The notes beneath the pieces were generated by a model that saw only the letters and a program-made list of their open reading frames with translations, was not told where the DNA came from and searched no databases. 64,000 nucleotides of DNA. It comes from Maniola hyperantus. Lineage: Eukaryota > Arthropoda > Insecta > Lepidoptera > Nymphalidae. Numbering within the stretch: the first letter of the stretch is position 1; each line of letters starts with the position of its first letter. Shown here piece after piece: positions 9,990 to 20,992 of this stretch. Location: positions 14,534,557 through 14,598,556 of the forward strand of contig NC_048548.1 of the NCBI RefSeq assembly GCF_902806685.2. Direction: 5' to 3'. Both the position numbers and the translations under genes were made by a program.

Positions 9990-11190
9990 GGAACGATCAG
10001 CAACTATGAAGTTTGGATCATGGTGGCTTTGGGGGATAACAGGTAATAAAGGTGTAAAAAATCTTACGTTAAAGTACAAAGTCGTCATTCCAGCACCTTG
10101 GGACCCCAACGTCTATCGGTTTTTCGAACTACATGCCCTGCCCATTAAAGATGGGCGTTATTGGCTATTTACGGCAACGGTTAATCAACAGTTACTTAGT
10201 TTCAATACCGATATTGTTAACCGTTGCCGAATATCGGTATCAGAGTTGTGTTTCAACTAATTTAATATGCGCAACGCGCAGCGGTTTCCGTAGTAGTAAC
10301 TAAGCTAGCTGCCGTATCAATACCGTCTGTATAGCTAGCGCGCGCATATTCACTAAAATAAAACCAATTTTACTTTCATGAATATCGTGAAGTAATCACA
10401 ACCTTAAGTTCATAGCAGTAAAGTTTAATTTGATCATTGACATAGGTCAAACTATAGTGGACGCCTGCACGAATAGTTTGCCACAGTCCAGTTAATCAAA
10501 AACATTTCATGAAGATTGATAAACTAAAGAGGACCTTATCTCTATTACTCTAAGGCTAACTGTATTTAGAATGATAGATCAAAGTGTAATGGACAAGTAC
10601 TTGTACAGTTAAGCCTTAGCTTAATAGAGATAAGGTCGGCTTTGGTTTACCAAGTTCTTAGTTACTAAGCCGGTAGCCAATAACCGCTCCTTCTCAGCTT
10701 TCAGTGAAAGAAAGAAAGAGAAGGCATAATTATTGCGTTTCTAGTTACCAAAAAACCAAACAATGCATTGTCAGTTGCCAGTTGGCAGTGTTGCGTTGTC
10801 AGGTGGTTCGTCATAGATGATAACTGAAAACCGTTGCTAGCTACGACAATAACGCTACGGTACGCTATAGGCACGGCAGCGGTTTTCAGTTAAGTTAAGC
10901 TATAGCGGACACATGTCTACTGCCCATTAATAAAACTTACAACTTAACCTAACAATAAAACTTAAACTAACAATCATTATCTTTACAATTACAACAACAA
11001 GAGTCTGTTATGATACAATCTTCCAGATATTCCACCTTTCGCCATTTTGTAGCGGCCACGTAATGGAAAAATAATATGACGGTCCATATGACATTAGAAA
11101 TTGTTTGTAGAGGTTTATTTTCTGGAGAAAAACTATTCTAAAGAGGGATTCCAGAAGAGAGAACCATAGATTATTATTTTTACTTATTTA
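9990..11190. other. Repeat-derived non-coding stretch
   Basis: No gene. Around 10010-10080 is a block shared with about 50670-50730 (GGATAACAGGTAATAAAGG). Around 10093-10145 is a small reversed piece of R. Around 10165-10250 is an imperfect palindrome with GGCAACGGTTAA near one side and TTAACCGTTGCCG on the other. A 40-base inverted repeat lies at 10526-10636. Confidence 0.5.
10526..10636. repeat. Inverted repeat, about 40-base arms
   Basis: The left arm holds GACCTTATCTCTATTA and TAACTGTA; the right arm holds TACAGTTAAG and TAATAGAGATAAGGTC. They are separated by about 30 bases. It resembles a small hairpin-type non-autonomous DNA element. Confidence 0.6.
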
Positions 11191-11393
11191 CTAGCTGATG
11201 CCCGCGACTACGTCCGCGTGGAGTTAGGTTTTATAAAAATCCCGTGGGATCTCTTTCATTTTCCGGGATGAAAAAGTAGCCTATGTCACTCTCCAGGTCT
11301 TTATATATACCTGTCAATCCGTTGCACCATTGCGACGTGATTGAAGGACAAACCAAGAAACAAACACACTTTCGCATTTAATAAGGGTACTGA
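11191..11393 (-). mobile_element. H2 Helitron-like copy
   Basis: CTAG at 11191-11194, then the GCGACTACGTCCGCG hairpin region, the CCGGGATGAAAAAG block and a TCA end near 11391. Slight internal loss around the CATGGGTATAG block. Confidence 0.75.
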
Positions 11394-11426
11394 TTTTATT
11401 TTTATTTGTGCCAAAAACATCTAAAA

Positions 11427-11666
11427 TCTATATATATAAAAGGAAAAGGTGACTGACTGACTGACTGACTGACTGACTGACTGACTGATCTATCAACGCA
11501 CAGCTCAAACTACTGGACGGATCGGGCTGAAATTTGGGATGCAGATAGCTATTATGATGTAGGCATCCGCTAAGAAAGGATTTTTGAAAATTCAACTCCT
11601 AAGGGGGTGAAATAGGGGTTTTGAAATTTTGTAGTCCACGCGGAAGAAGTCGCGAGCATAAGCTAG
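11427..11666 (+). mobile_element. H1 copy followed by a second H1 start
   Basis: Begins TCTATATATATAAAAGG and ends CATAAGCTAG at 11663-11666. The next bases are TCTAAATATATAAAAGG, the start of another H1 copy that breaks off after about 20 bases. Confidence 0.8.
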
Positions 11667-11740
11667 TCTAAATATATAAAAGGAAAGACAAGAGACCTAT
11701 GTCCAGCAGTGGGCGTCTATTGGACGACGATGCAAGTAAA
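11667..11740 (+). mobile_element. Truncated H1 start fused to an R tail
   Basis: About 20 bases of an H1 5' end run into GAGACCTATGTCCAGCAGTG, the 3' end of the R LINE, then GACGATG. It records a deletion or insertion at the start of a second tandem Helitron copy. Confidence 0.6.
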
Positions 11741-12003
11741 GTGTTACTGGCAACCTTACTAACTGCAATAGTGTAGAACTAATAGTTGTTAGTCAAGCTA
11801 GCTGTCCGACAGGTCATTTAGCCCGGATCTTCAATCAATATTGTCTAACTGCCCACTAGGCAGGTCGCCTCTCAATCAGGCCTGATTGAGTTTGCATAAG
11901 TGACTCATATCTACTAGATGCAGTATCCTATAAAGTACGGTAAGTAACTTGTGTCTGACATAAAAACCTGCCTAGGTAAAGTGTCATAATGGGGCGCACA
12001 AAA

Positions 12004-12815
12004 CCTAGTGCAATTTAATCCAACTAAAACACAGGTTTGCGCGTTTTCCGCCAAGAAGTCCCCGTTCACATTACCTCTTCTCTTTCAGAGCACTCCCCTC
12101 ACACCTTCCAACAGCATTGGGATCCTTGGAGTCCACATTTCGAGCGAGGTTCAATTCCGCGATCATTTGGAAAGCAAGGCCAAATTAGCCTCCAAAAAGC
12201 TTGGGGTGCTCAACAGAGCAAAGCGGTACTTCGCGCCCGAGCATAGGCTGCTACTCTATAAGGCGCAAGTCCGCCCTCACATGGAGTACTGCTCCCACCT
12301 TTGGGCTGGAGCACCCCAGTACCAACTCCTTCCATTTGATCGGATCCAAAGGCGGGCTGTTCGACTTGTGGACGATCCCAAACTAACCGGCTCGTTGGAA
12401 AGCCTGGAGCACCGCAGACACGTTAGCTCTCTATGCGTGTTCCATCGCCTGTATAATGGGGAGTGCTCTGAGGAGCTTTTTGACCTCATTCCACCCTCTT
12501 TTTTCTACAACCGCACCGCGCGCCACCGTAAGGAATTTCACCCTCACCATCTGGGTGTCTGGTGCACTTCGTCCGTCCGTTGCGCCAGATCCTTCTTTCC
12601 ACGCACGTGCAAACTGTGGAACCAACTCCCATCGGCGGTGTTCCCACTAGATTATAACATGGGGTTATTCAAGGGGCGGACCAACAAATTCCTAAAAGGC
12701 CGGCAACGCATCGGCGGCTCCTCTGGTGCTGCAAATGTTCATGGGCGGCGGTAATCACTTTACATCAGGTGACCCGCCTGCTCGTTTGCTCGCTATATCT
12801 ATTAAAAAAAAAAAC
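12004..12815 (+). mobile_element. J1 LINE, reverse-transcriptase C-terminal remnant
   Basis: An unbroken frame of about 248 codons (12008-12754) reads QFNPTKTQVCAF, then SIGILGVHISSEVQFRDHLE, KLGVLNRAKRYF, YKAQVRPHMEYCSHLWAGAP and KLWNQLPSAVFPLDYNMG. These are hallmarks of the thumb and C-terminal region of Jockey/CR1-like LINE reverse transcriptases. The catalytic ADD motif and the endonuclease lie upstream and are missing. The frame has no true ATG and begins at the truncation point, so this is a 5'-truncated dead copy. A 3' untranslated piece (CATCAGGTGACCCGCCTGC) and an A run at about 12806-12815 complete it. The unbroken frame suggests it is fairly young. A second 3' fragment of the same family is at 30520-30742. 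Confidence 0.85.
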
Positions 12816-12829
12816 TTGTAATGTATGAA

Positions 12830-12906
12830 AAAAAATCACGTTACCCGTGCTCCGTTGCGACATGATCAAAGGACAAACTAACAAACAAAGACACTTTCAC
12901 ATTTTT
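12830..12906 (-). mobile_element. H2 fragment
   Basis: A reversed piece covering the CCGTTGCGACATGATCAAAG block and an end resembling GAAAGTGTCTTTG. Neither terminus is preserved. Confidence 0.5.
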
Positions 12907-12910
12907 AATG

Positions 12911-13170
12911 TTGAACACATCACACAACAACTCGGGTCAATGCCCCACCTACGACGCGGCATTGACTCCGAGTGGCCTACTTACGCAACGTTCGTCGACC
13001 TCTAGCGTCAGTCAGATGTTTTATTTGCAATATACCGTAAACTTTTACAAAATTATAGGATTTTTATATCTTTTTTTCACGATTTTCGTTTGTGGTGTCA
13101 TATCAGTAGTTAATCATCAGTACTATCACGTCTGTCTTCTTTTTGCCAGCGTTCTGGTTACACCCTGTAT
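12911..13170 (+). mobile_element. Partial GGTGTAACC inverted-terminus element
   Basis: Shares GGGTCAATGCCCCACCTACG, TACTTACGCAACGTTCG and the end GTTCTGGTTACACCCTGT with copies at 13853-14210 and 41163-41794. In those copies an inverted counterpart of the GTTACACC end is seen on the left. Only the right part is present here. Confidence 0.6.
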
Positions 13171-13385
13171 AGTTATTAAGAAAAATCGTGAATCTGCAAT
13201 TATAAACCCCGTTGCAGAAAAGGTCACGTGTGGACGTACCCTTATAAAGAACCAGCTAATCGTGGCTTAGTGGCATGCAATAATTCAAGCCCACGCTCCT
13301 AATGGCGTGTCCTGTTCGTGGTGTAATAAAAACCGAATTAAGCTAAAGTCGTGTCTAGACTAATTTGTTATTATTATTTATTTAC

Positions 13386-13706
13386 TAGCTTTTACCCGCG
13401 GCTTCTCTCGCGTTGTAATTTGATAATTTTTGCCCGGACTGGCCAGGAGGAATAAGACACCGACCATGGATACAGAACAGTGCACTATTTAAGGACGCTT
13501 TAAAAGATTGTAAAAATAGATCGCTATCGCGCAGGAACTGTTGATTTTCCCGGGATAAAAAATAGCCTATGTCTCCAGATTCTCAACTATAACCATGCAA
13601 AAAATGACGTCGATCCGTTGCTCTGTTGCTGCGTGATTGAAGGACAAACCAACAAATTAACAAACCAGCAAACAAACACACTTTCGCGTTTATAATATTA
13701 GTGGGG
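13386..13706 (-). mobile_element. H2-related variant
   Basis: CTAG at 13386-13389 and a 5' end with GTTTGTTTGCTGG reversed. The segment nearest the hairpin is replaced by unfamiliar sequence (CGGACTGGCCAGGAGG region). Probably a rearranged H2 copy. Confidence 0.5.
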
Positions 13707-13852
13707 AAGTGGGGATTCTCAGACAACAATAGGTCCCACCTATATACAGGGTTAAATAAAATATCAGAAAGCTCTCGGCACGTAATTGTAATCATTAAAA
13801 CTAACAACTTATGTTCTACGAATTTTCAAAATTTCACATTCTACATTTTCAA

Positions 13853-14210
13853 TAACCAAAACGCTAGCAATAACTTAGCGTTATTGTTATACTAAGTAAC
13901 TAAACACAATCCGATACCAATAACCATTTGCCTCATTTTGTATTTTTAGTGATTTAGTATTTTTCAAATGTATAGCATGCAAAACTTGGGTCAACGCCCC
14001 ACCTGCCGCGCGGCATAGACTCCAAGTGGCCTACTTACGCAACGTTCGTTGACCTCTACCGTCACTCAGATGTTTTATTTGCAATATATCGTCAACTTTT
14101 ACAAAATATAGGACTTTAAAAAAACTCTTTTTTTGTAGTATCCATCGTATCAGTAATCATCAGTACTTTCACCTGACTTCATTTTTGCCAGCGTTCTGGT
14201 TACACCCTGT
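13853..14210 (+). mobile_element. GGTGTAACC inverted-terminus element
   Basis: The left end AACCAAAACGCTAGC and right end GCCAGCGTTCTGGTT are inverted relative to each other. The interior has TTAGCGTTATTGTTATACTA and CCAATAACCATTTGCCTC. No open frame, about 360 bases, consistent with a non-autonomous DNA element. Confidence 0.65.
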
Positions 14211-14512
14211 TTCAGTGTGAACTCTGCTTTAGAGACGCCATGTAGGGTTTTCAGGGTCATTCGGAATTGATTGCTAAGGTCACCCTGCGCGTACCTTCCG
14301 AACATTAATAAAGGGATGGATGTTATATGGAGCTGTGAACTTTTGATAGCGTATGATAACTTGTCCGCGTATGAAAATATGTGAATGTGGAGATCCATAA
14401 AATAAATAAATCAATCAATCTTTATTTTAATAATTTAAAAATAATTTAAATATAATTTAAAAATAATATTTATTATAATAATTTTTTTATTCAACTAAAC
14501 TTTTACAAGAAG

Positions 14513-14642
14513 AAATCTCAGAGTCACTCAGCGGGCGATGGAGAGAGCTATGCTTGGAATCAGAAAGGAGGAGATCCGTAGGAGAACTAGAGTAACCGAC
14601 ATAGCTCAACGGGTTTCAAAGCTGAAGTGGCAATGGGCAGTC
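14513..14642 (+). mobile_element. R LINE fragment
   Basis: CTCAGAGTCACTCAGCGGGC, GGAGAGAGCTATG, GAGGAGATCCGTAGGAGAAC and AGCTGAAGTGGCAATGGGCA match the upstream part of the R 3' coding block (RVTQRAMERAM, then EEIRRRTRVTDIAQRV). It is cut off where an H2 copy begins. Confidence 0.7.
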
Positions 14643-14658
14643 GGTAAACTATTCTTAA

Positions 14659-14891
14659 CTAGCTGATGCCCACGACTTCGTACGCGTGGATTTAGGTTTC
14701 TAAAAATCCCGTAGAAACTCTTTCATTTTCCGGGATAAAAAGTAGCCTATGTCACTCTCCAGGTCTTAAATTATACCCATGCTAAAAATCACGTCAATCC
14801 ATTTATCCGTTGCGACGTGATTGAAGGACAAACCAACAAACCCACAAACTAACAAACAAACACACTTTCGAATTTATAATAAAGGTACTGA
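14659..14891 (-). mobile_element. H2 Helitron-like copy
   Basis: CTAG at 14659-14662; hairpin region GCCCACGACTTCGTACGCG; CCGGGATAAAAAGTAGCC block; 5' end at a TCA near 14889. Near full length. Confidence 0.75.
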
Positions 14892-14954
14892 TTCATTAAC
14901 CTTAATATTTACCGCTAATTGTATGTTCTTCTTTTACATGTTTCTTTTTGTGTC

Positions 14955-15165
14955 TTTTTAACCGATTTCAAAAAAAGGAGGAGGTTCTCAATTCGTCGGA
15001 ATCTTTTTTTTCTTATTTTATGTATGTTCCCCGATTACTCAAAAACGCCTGGACCGATTTTGAAAATTATTTTTTTGTTTGAAAGGGTATACTTCAAAGT
15101 TGGTCCCATTTAAATTTGGTGAAGATCTGATGAACATCTTCGAAGATAGATACTGGAACTCCTCA
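14955..15165 (+). repeat. AACCGATTTC repeat
   Basis: Contains GGAGGAGGTTCTCAATTCG, TGGACCGATTTTGAAAAT and GGTCCCATTTAAATTTGGTG, a segment I recognise as a common insect interspersed repeat. It is probably the left part of a composite with the inverted-terminus element that follows. Confidence 0.5.
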
Positions 15166-15274
15166 ACGGATAAGAGTAAATTGCTCGCGATCAGTGTAAC
15201 AGCTTAGTAAACAGTAGATTTTTAACCAGTCATAGCATAATTCCATGGGACCACTAAAAATTGTGAAATAAAAC

Positions 15275-15581
15275 TTTTTTACAAAAAAAAAAACCGACTT
15301 CGATACACAAACACTAAAAATTGAAAAATAATTTAATTTATTACCGAATATATTATGTATACAAGAGTTAATATAGTTCCATAATAATATTTTTTGGGGT
15401 CGGTGCCAATGAGGTGCCATTGTGGAGTCTCATAAAAATATGAAGTCTAGACGATTCGCGCAGCTAAAGCTAATTGGCACCGGCACCAAAAAGTATTCAT
15501 AATATATTCGGTAATAAATTAAAATATTTTTCAATTTTTAGTGTTTGTGTATCGAAGTCGGTTTTTATTTTTTTTGTAAAT
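15275..15581. mobile_element. DNA element with long terminal inverted repeats
   Basis: The left arm ACCGACTTCGATACACAAAC, then TTTATTACCGAATATATTATG, is mirrored at the right by CATAATATATTCGGTAATAAA and GTTTGTGTATCGAAGTCGG. Arms are about 70 bases and nearly identical; the element is about 300 bases with no coding capacity. The boundary lies in A/T runs, so the target duplication cannot be read. Confidence 0.75.
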
Positions 15582-15824
15582 TTTTTTTTTTTTGGTGTAC
15601 AATAAAGAATATTAAACTAAAAACTAAACTAAATATTGTATAACTACTCACCATTATCGAATCAATTACGGCTAACTACTTCAAACTGTAATATAATGAT
15701 GGCCGCCAGGTCAAGTAGCCTGTAATATCGGGTGAACCCAATAAAACTTAGTTTGGGCCAAAGTTTAAAATTTAGTGCGATGCTTCGCGCAGACAACCGA
15801 CTTTAATATTATTATTATTATTCA

Positions 15825-16035
15825 CTAGCTGATGCCCGCGATTTCGTACGCGTGGATTTAGGTTTTTAAAAAATCCGTGGGAACTCTTTGATTTTCCGGG
15901 ATAAAAAGTAGCCTATGTCCCTTTCCAGGTCTTAAACTATACCCATGCAAAAAATCACGTCAATCCGTTGCTCCGTTGCGACGTGATTGAAGGACAAACC
16001 AACAAACAAACACACTTTCGTATTTATCATAGGAA
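15825..16035 (-). mobile_element. H2 Helitron-like copy
   Basis: CTAG at 15825-15828, hairpin region GCGATTTCGTACGCG, CCGGGATAAAAAGTAGCC block, GTTTGTTTGTTGG end. Truncated just before the TCA start. Confidence 0.75.
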
Positions 16036-16127
16036 TGGTTAGGCTTTCCATATATTTGGACTAAATAATAAGTGTGCATATTTCAACTTACATCCTAAAG
16101 CTCTCTTGAGTGTATGTGGATGTTGTA

Positions 16128-16542
16128 CATCAGTGCCGATATTATAAATGCAAAAGTGTGTTTGTTTGTTGGTTTTTTGGTTTATTGGTTAGTTATCGTG
16201 TGGTAATGGAGGCCCAAATAAGACAAGACTGTTGATGTCGTGCGTGCTTTAACAATACTCCCTTAATTCTACCGTGCGTTACATTATGATGGGTCTATAA
16301 TACTGGTTCGGGAGTTACTGAAGTACGCTGAGAGCATTGCATGAATATGTCATTCAATGGTCTCAGCGTACATATTAAAATCCTTTAATATTTTATCGTT
16401 TTGTATTTTGTGTCTTGTTTCTTGTACCTTTATTTGTATTTAAATTTATTATTAATCATCTAGTTAGTAAGTGGCACTGCCGTTCTAATAAGATAATATA
16501 AAATAAATAACAAAAGAAATAACAATTATAAGTGCTTGTATT
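16128..16542. other. H2 5' fragment then unclassified sequence
   Basis: 16140-16190 is an H2 5' piece (ATTATAAATGCAAAAGTGTG). The rest has an imperfect palindrome around ACGCTGAGAGCATTGCATG and CAATGGTCTCAGCGT (about 16326-16370). No gene. Confidence 0.45.
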
Positions 16543-16707
16543 CAGTGGCGTGCACAGAGTTTGAAGCCAGGGTAAGCATTAGTAAGATAGGCCTTAGATA
16601 CACCTTATAGAGACCTGCTGAACGGCAGGTCATAAAGACAAATGAGCACCGGTCATTTCAACTAGGGTAAGCAGTACTTTTATGCCTCTATGAATTGCAC
16701 GCCACTG
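16543..16707. mobile_element. hAT-like miniature element with 8-base TSD
   Basis: The ends CAGTGGCGTGCA and TGCACGCCACTG are inverted repeats. The flanks carry a perfect 8-base direct repeat CTTGTATT (16535-16542 and 16708-16715). An 8-base duplication with CA(G)TGGCG-type ends is typical of the hAT superfamily. At 165 bases it is non-autonomous. A second copy is at 60177-60319. Confidence 0.85.
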
Positions 16708-16854
16708 CTTGTATTGTGCAAGTGCCTTGGGTCACACATTACAATCGTATCATGAGTCTTCAGACTAATGATAGGTACCATTCTAAAAATGCAGTAAAAA
16801 TTCAGTAGGTGCTATTAGTAGGTACTCGCTATAAGTACTCGAGGATCCTTTCGA

Positions 16855-17200
16855 GTTGTTATCATCATGGTCACCGGCTCACTACATACACTAGTTGTAC
16901 TACATGAAATAAATAAATGTTTTTTTTAATAAAACGGTGCGATCACTTCAGAAAGCAATAAATTGTCCCGAAAATCGGTAGTCTGCGCTAGACCTAAGTC
17001 AGGGCAAAGTTTAAAATGAAGTGTAATGTTACAGCAATCGAGAGGGTTGCTCGAGGGGTGCTAGAGAGGGTAGCTCGAGGGGCGCTAGAGAGGGTGAGAA
17101 TAGTTCTGTCCCATAAGTTTGAAGGATTGTTACAAATGATTTCAACATTATTTTGGAAACTACTTTATCCTTTAAATGGTTAAGATAAACGAGCTTATAG
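16855..17200. other. Unclassified with a SINE-B end fragment
   Basis: Near 16860-16890 a reversed SINE-B 3' fragment (ATGGTCACCGGCTCACTAC). At 17035-17100 there is a short direct repeat, GAGAGGGT.GCTCGAGGGG. No gene. Confidence 0.4.
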
Positions 17201-17378
17201 CCGTGATAGCCTAGAGGTTAAGACGTCCGTCTCCTATTCTGGGGGTTGCGGGTTCCATCCCGGACACGTACATCTAACTTTTCGGAGAGTAAAGGAAAAA
17301 ATTGTGGGAAACCTGCATGCCCGAGTGTATTTTTTGGTTAACTATGGAGCTATGAGGTCCATAGTTAGCAACCATGTT
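17201..17378 (+). mobile_element. SINE-B, 3' shortened
   Basis: The head CCGTGATAGCCTAGAGGTTA with B-box-like GGGTTCCATCCC is followed by CCTGCATGCCCGAG. The body ends early and a reversed SINE-A starts right after it. Confidence 0.75.
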
Positions 17379-17717
17379 TTTTTTTTTTATTCAGATACAA
17401 GTTAGCCCTTGACTGCAATCTCACCTGGTGGTAAGTGATGATGCAGTCTAAGATGATAGCGGGCTAACCTGGAAGGGATATGGCAGTTTTTATGAAACCC
17501 ATACCCCTTTGGTTTCTACACGGCATCGTTCCGGAACGCTAAATCGCTTGGCGGCACGGCTTTGCCGGTAGGGTGGTAACTAGCCACGGCCGAAGCCTCC
17601 CACCAGACCAGACCAGAAATTTAGAAATTATAAAATTCCAAACCCCTGCCAGGAATCGAACCCGGGACCTCCCACTATTAAGACCACAGTGCTCACCACT
17701 GTGCCAGGGAGGTCGTC
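17379..17717 (-). mobile_element. SINE-A, tRNA-derived, full length
   Basis: On the minus strand the head CCTCCCTGGCACAGTGGTGA and B-box-like GGGTTCGATTCC lead to GTCTGGTGGGAGGCTTCGG, ACGATGCCGTGTAGAAACC and a poly(A) tail seen here as a T run. Other copies lie at 20186, 38660, 41358 (reversed) and in P450 intron 8. This is the best-defined SINE family of the window. Confidence 0.85.
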
Positions 17718-17788
17718 GAAAAAGATGTCCTCATATTATTATGTCATCACTGGCAACACACATCGTTTCCTTTTCGATTTTTGTTTTA

Positions 17789-18020
17789 GTTTTTTTTTTA
17801 ACTCTGTTACAATCAGTTACAAATTCACGTGGTGTTAAGTGATGCAGTGTAAGATTGAAGCGGGCTACTCTCGAAATGGGTATGGCAGATAACTATATCA
17901 AGTGAGGTGTCATTATGAAAGGGCTTTACCTGTGCATTCTAAAACAGATTTTTTTATGCATCATAGTTTTTGAATTATCGTGCAAAATGTCGAAAAAAAA
18001 CGACTGTGATACGGAACGGA
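17789..18020. repeat. SINE-A tail fragment joined to a GTTCCG repeat piece
   Basis: 17789-17890 is a diverged reversed SINE-A 3' end. From 17885 it continues as a plus-strand GTTCCG repeat (TATCAAGTGAGGTGTC, TGCAAAATGTCGAAAAA) that stops near 18020. Confidence 0.5.
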
Positions 18021-18276
18021 ATTTATTCTTTCCTGTGGCGTCGGAATTGATTAGGTTTTATTAACAGCCTTTGTTCTCTTGAGCCGACATTATGAAAGTG
18101 CTTAATATAATATTTCACGCAAATGACTGCAATGAGCGAACTCTCTTAGCGATCTATTTCATAAATATCAGGTCGTTATATAAATACAGTCGTTAAGTTA
18201 ATTATACCAACTTGGTAATGGAAAATAGCTGCGATTATCACTTTAAGGTAATTTAAAATAATAATAGTATTATTAT

Positions 18277-18838
18277 ACTAGCTGACTAGATGGCAAGCTG
18301 TGATAGCCTAGTGGCTAGGACGTCCGCCTTCTAATCGGAGGTCGGGGGTTCGATCCCGGGCACCCACCTCTAACTTTTCGGAGTTATGTGCGTTTTAATT
18401 AATTAATATCACTTGCTTTAACGGTGAAGGAAAACATCGTGAGGAAATGCATGCCTGAGAGTTCTCCATAATGTTCTCATCTCAAAGGTGTGTGAAGTCT
18501 ACCAATCCGCATTGCCAGCGTTGTAGACTATGGCCAAATCCCTTCTCACTCTGAGAGGAGACCCGTGCTCTATAGTGAGCCGGTGATGGTTTGATCATGA
18601 TGACTAGCTGACTATCCCCGGCTTTTCTCGAGTGAATTGTAAATCCTTTCTTAGTAAGTTTGTACGATAGGACTTCAAAATCCGGTGGGAACTCTAAAAA
18701 GTAACTCTCCTGGTCTTTGACTATACCCATGCAAAAAAGCACGTCGATCCGTTGCTTCGTTGCGACGTGATTGAAAGACAAACTAACAAACCAATAAACA
18801 AACAAACATACTTTCGCATTTATAATAGGGATAGTGAT
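18277..18838 (-). mobile_element. H2 copy split by a SINE-B
   Basis: ACTAGCTGACTA at 18277-18288 is duplicated at 18603-18614, and the rest of the reversed H2 copy continues to its 5' end near 18838 (GCATTTATAATAGGG). The SINE therefore landed a few bases inside the CTAG end of an existing Helitron. Confidence 0.75.
18289..18602 (+). mobile_element. SINE-B with 12-base target duplication
   Basis: Full-length SINE-B, with A-box-like TAGCCTAGTGG and B box GGGTTCGATCCC, and a body ending GATCATGATG. It is flanked by a perfect 12-base repeat ACTAGCTGACTA, a signature of LINE-mediated insertion. It shows the normal single head, in contrast to the expanded head at 5727. Confidence 0.88.
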
Positions 18839-18992
18839 GTTAGAGATCCGCGATATGTGTTTCCTACCAATTACAACCCGGGTATCTTTAAAACAAGAGT
18901 GAATAGGCATCTTCTAGGTAAACGGGTCCCATCTTAGGCCACATCATCACTTCCCATCAGGTGTGATTGTGGTCAAGCGTACACCTATAATG

Positions 18993-19025
<33 letters not shown>
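18839..19025 (+). mobile_element. J2 LINE 3' end with long poly(A)
   Basis: A frame ends KTRVNRHLLGKRVPS, the J2 C-terminus, followed by the J2 3' untranslated part (CATCATCACTTCCCATCAGG) and an A run of roughly 35 bases. The tail suggests a fairly recent or at least uneroded insertion. Confidence 0.75.
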
Positions 19026-19028
<3 letters not shown>

Positions 19029-20185
19029 GTCGTCACAAACATTCAGCTATAGGAATACAACATAGAGAGAGAAGTGAAATAATAATCACATTAACCCCTA
19101 AACAAATATAACAATAATCAACCCCTTTACACGGCATACTAAATTACGACACCCCGTAGTTAGAGAAATGTTACCCGAGTGTTACCAAATTATACGCCCC
19201 CCATACCGAGCGTACGCGCGTTGCGAAATTAATTCATTAAATATTGAGGTGTTTCATAATGTGCCATCCTTTAGCCGTATTCGCTGTTTAGACTAAGACC
19301 TTGTCCAGACGGGGCGATTTCAGCGCGACTTAATCAACAGCTCAACGGATGAGGAGCAGACTGAATTCCAAAAGGTCGGTGGATCAAATAAATAATAATA
19401 AAAATAAAATAATTTTATTTCAGGCAATGAAAATACAAGTTACAACCCATAACAATATACACACAATATGAAGCAGATTACAATAGATATAAGAATTGAA
19501 TTGAATAACTATATAAATGTAAAAAAATGGAGCTAACAATTTAAAAATAAACTAATCTAAGTAAAGGTGTTATTATAAACCCCACCTGTTGCACTATTGT
19601 CGTATCTACTTCTAGCACAAGCTTTACGCTTGGTTGGAGGAGAAAGGGGATTATGAGTCATGATTAAGTAGCATGATTCAAAGAATAGGTATTCTTTTAA
19701 AAACAACAAAAAATCCTTTCGAGTGAATTGATTGCGCGGTTGGCGAGGTACTATGAGCCAATTACATCGCGTCCACAAGCATCGCGCAAAAAAATACAGC
19801 TGTCGACCCAGCCCACCTATGGCCGCTATAGTAGACGATAAGTGAGAGACTGTTCTTCTTTATGTAGTAATAGAATCTTAGAATAGTTTGTATTCCTGTG
19901 CCGATAGTAAGCTATCAAACTAATAAAACTCAAGTTGTCAAAAAGTGTACAAGTATTTTATAAGAATTTCCCAATAGCTAAAATTCTGTTTGATAACACA
20001 AGTTATATCTATTTATTTTTGCCGTCGGACTTTGTGGGAAAAGCAGTAAATATCTTTTTTATTCCTATACCAAAGTTTCCAGTCGCCTAACACTAGCTGC
20101 AGTTAGGTTGTGTTCACACTATAGGTATTGTCCGCGCCGACTGTGAGCGAACATTCAGGCGAAAACACATTTACGTAAATTTCTG
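19026..20185. other. Non-coding, mostly unclassified
   Basis: No gene. 19570-19700 is a partial SINE-C (GTTGCACTATTGTCGTATC, GCACAAGC). 19390-19500 has an AATAATAAAAATAAAA start reminiscent of a reversed LINE 3' end. The remainder I do not recognise. Confidence 0.45.
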
Positions 20186-20418
20186 GTCTGGTCTGGTGGG
20201 AGGCTTCGGCCGTGGCTAGTTACCACCCTACCGGCAAAGCCGTGCCGCCAAGCGATTTAGCGTTCCGGTACGATGCCGTGTAGAAACCAAAGGGGTATGG
20301 GTTTAATAAAAACTGCCATACCCCTTCCAGGTTAGCCCGCTATCATCTTAGACTGCATCATCACTTACCACCAGGTGAGATTGCAGTCAAGGGCTAACTT
20401 GTATCTGAATTAAAAAAA
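20186..20418 (+). mobile_element. SINE-A, head missing
   Basis: Begins at AAATTTCTGGTCTGGTCTGG, lacks the tRNA-like head, and ends in an A run. 5' truncation is the usual outcome of incomplete reverse transcription. Confidence 0.8.
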
Positions 20419-20744
20419 AATGCGTGTCGTGAAGCGTCGTCATAAGCACATTGGTTTTGTACATTTGGTATGGTTAGAGACATTATATTGGAGCGGCGTG
20501 TCGTGTCGCATTGTGTAGTGGCTTTCTCTAACCATAATTAATATATGAAACCAGCGCGTCACGACACGTACCTAAATAATTACGTTTCCAGCCTTATGCA
20601 GTTTATTACTTATTCATACATATTTTAATTTTTCGTTAACACCAAACCGACAATACGCCAACGACAATACGACGGCAGTTGATTATCACGCATCGCAGAC
20701 AAAATCTAGCTACAGCGTATTGTCAGTCAGTGTGAAGGAAAAAT

Positions 20745-20990
20745 AGGTCAGGTGCGAGTCGGACTCGCAGAGAAAGGGTTCTGTACCATCTTACAAGAAA
20801 TAACACTTTTAATTTTTTTTAATTTTCATGTTGGCAATTTTGAAATGTTTATTATTTGTTGTTATAGCGGCAATAGAAATACCTACACATTCTGTGAAAA
20901 TTTCACGTCTTTATTTCACGAGATACCGCCCACTGGCAGACCGACGGACAGCGAAATCTTAGTAATATAGGATCCCGTTGGCACCCTTCG
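20745..20990 (+). repeat. Relative of the GTTCCG repeat
   Basis: Starts AGGTGCGAGTCGGACTCGC, has AAGGGTTCTGTACC and ATTTGTTGTTATAGCGGC, and ends near GATCCCGTTGGCACCC. The ends resemble the GTTCCG repeat but the interior differs. I cannot classify it. Confidence 0.5.
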
Positions 20991-20992
20991 GG

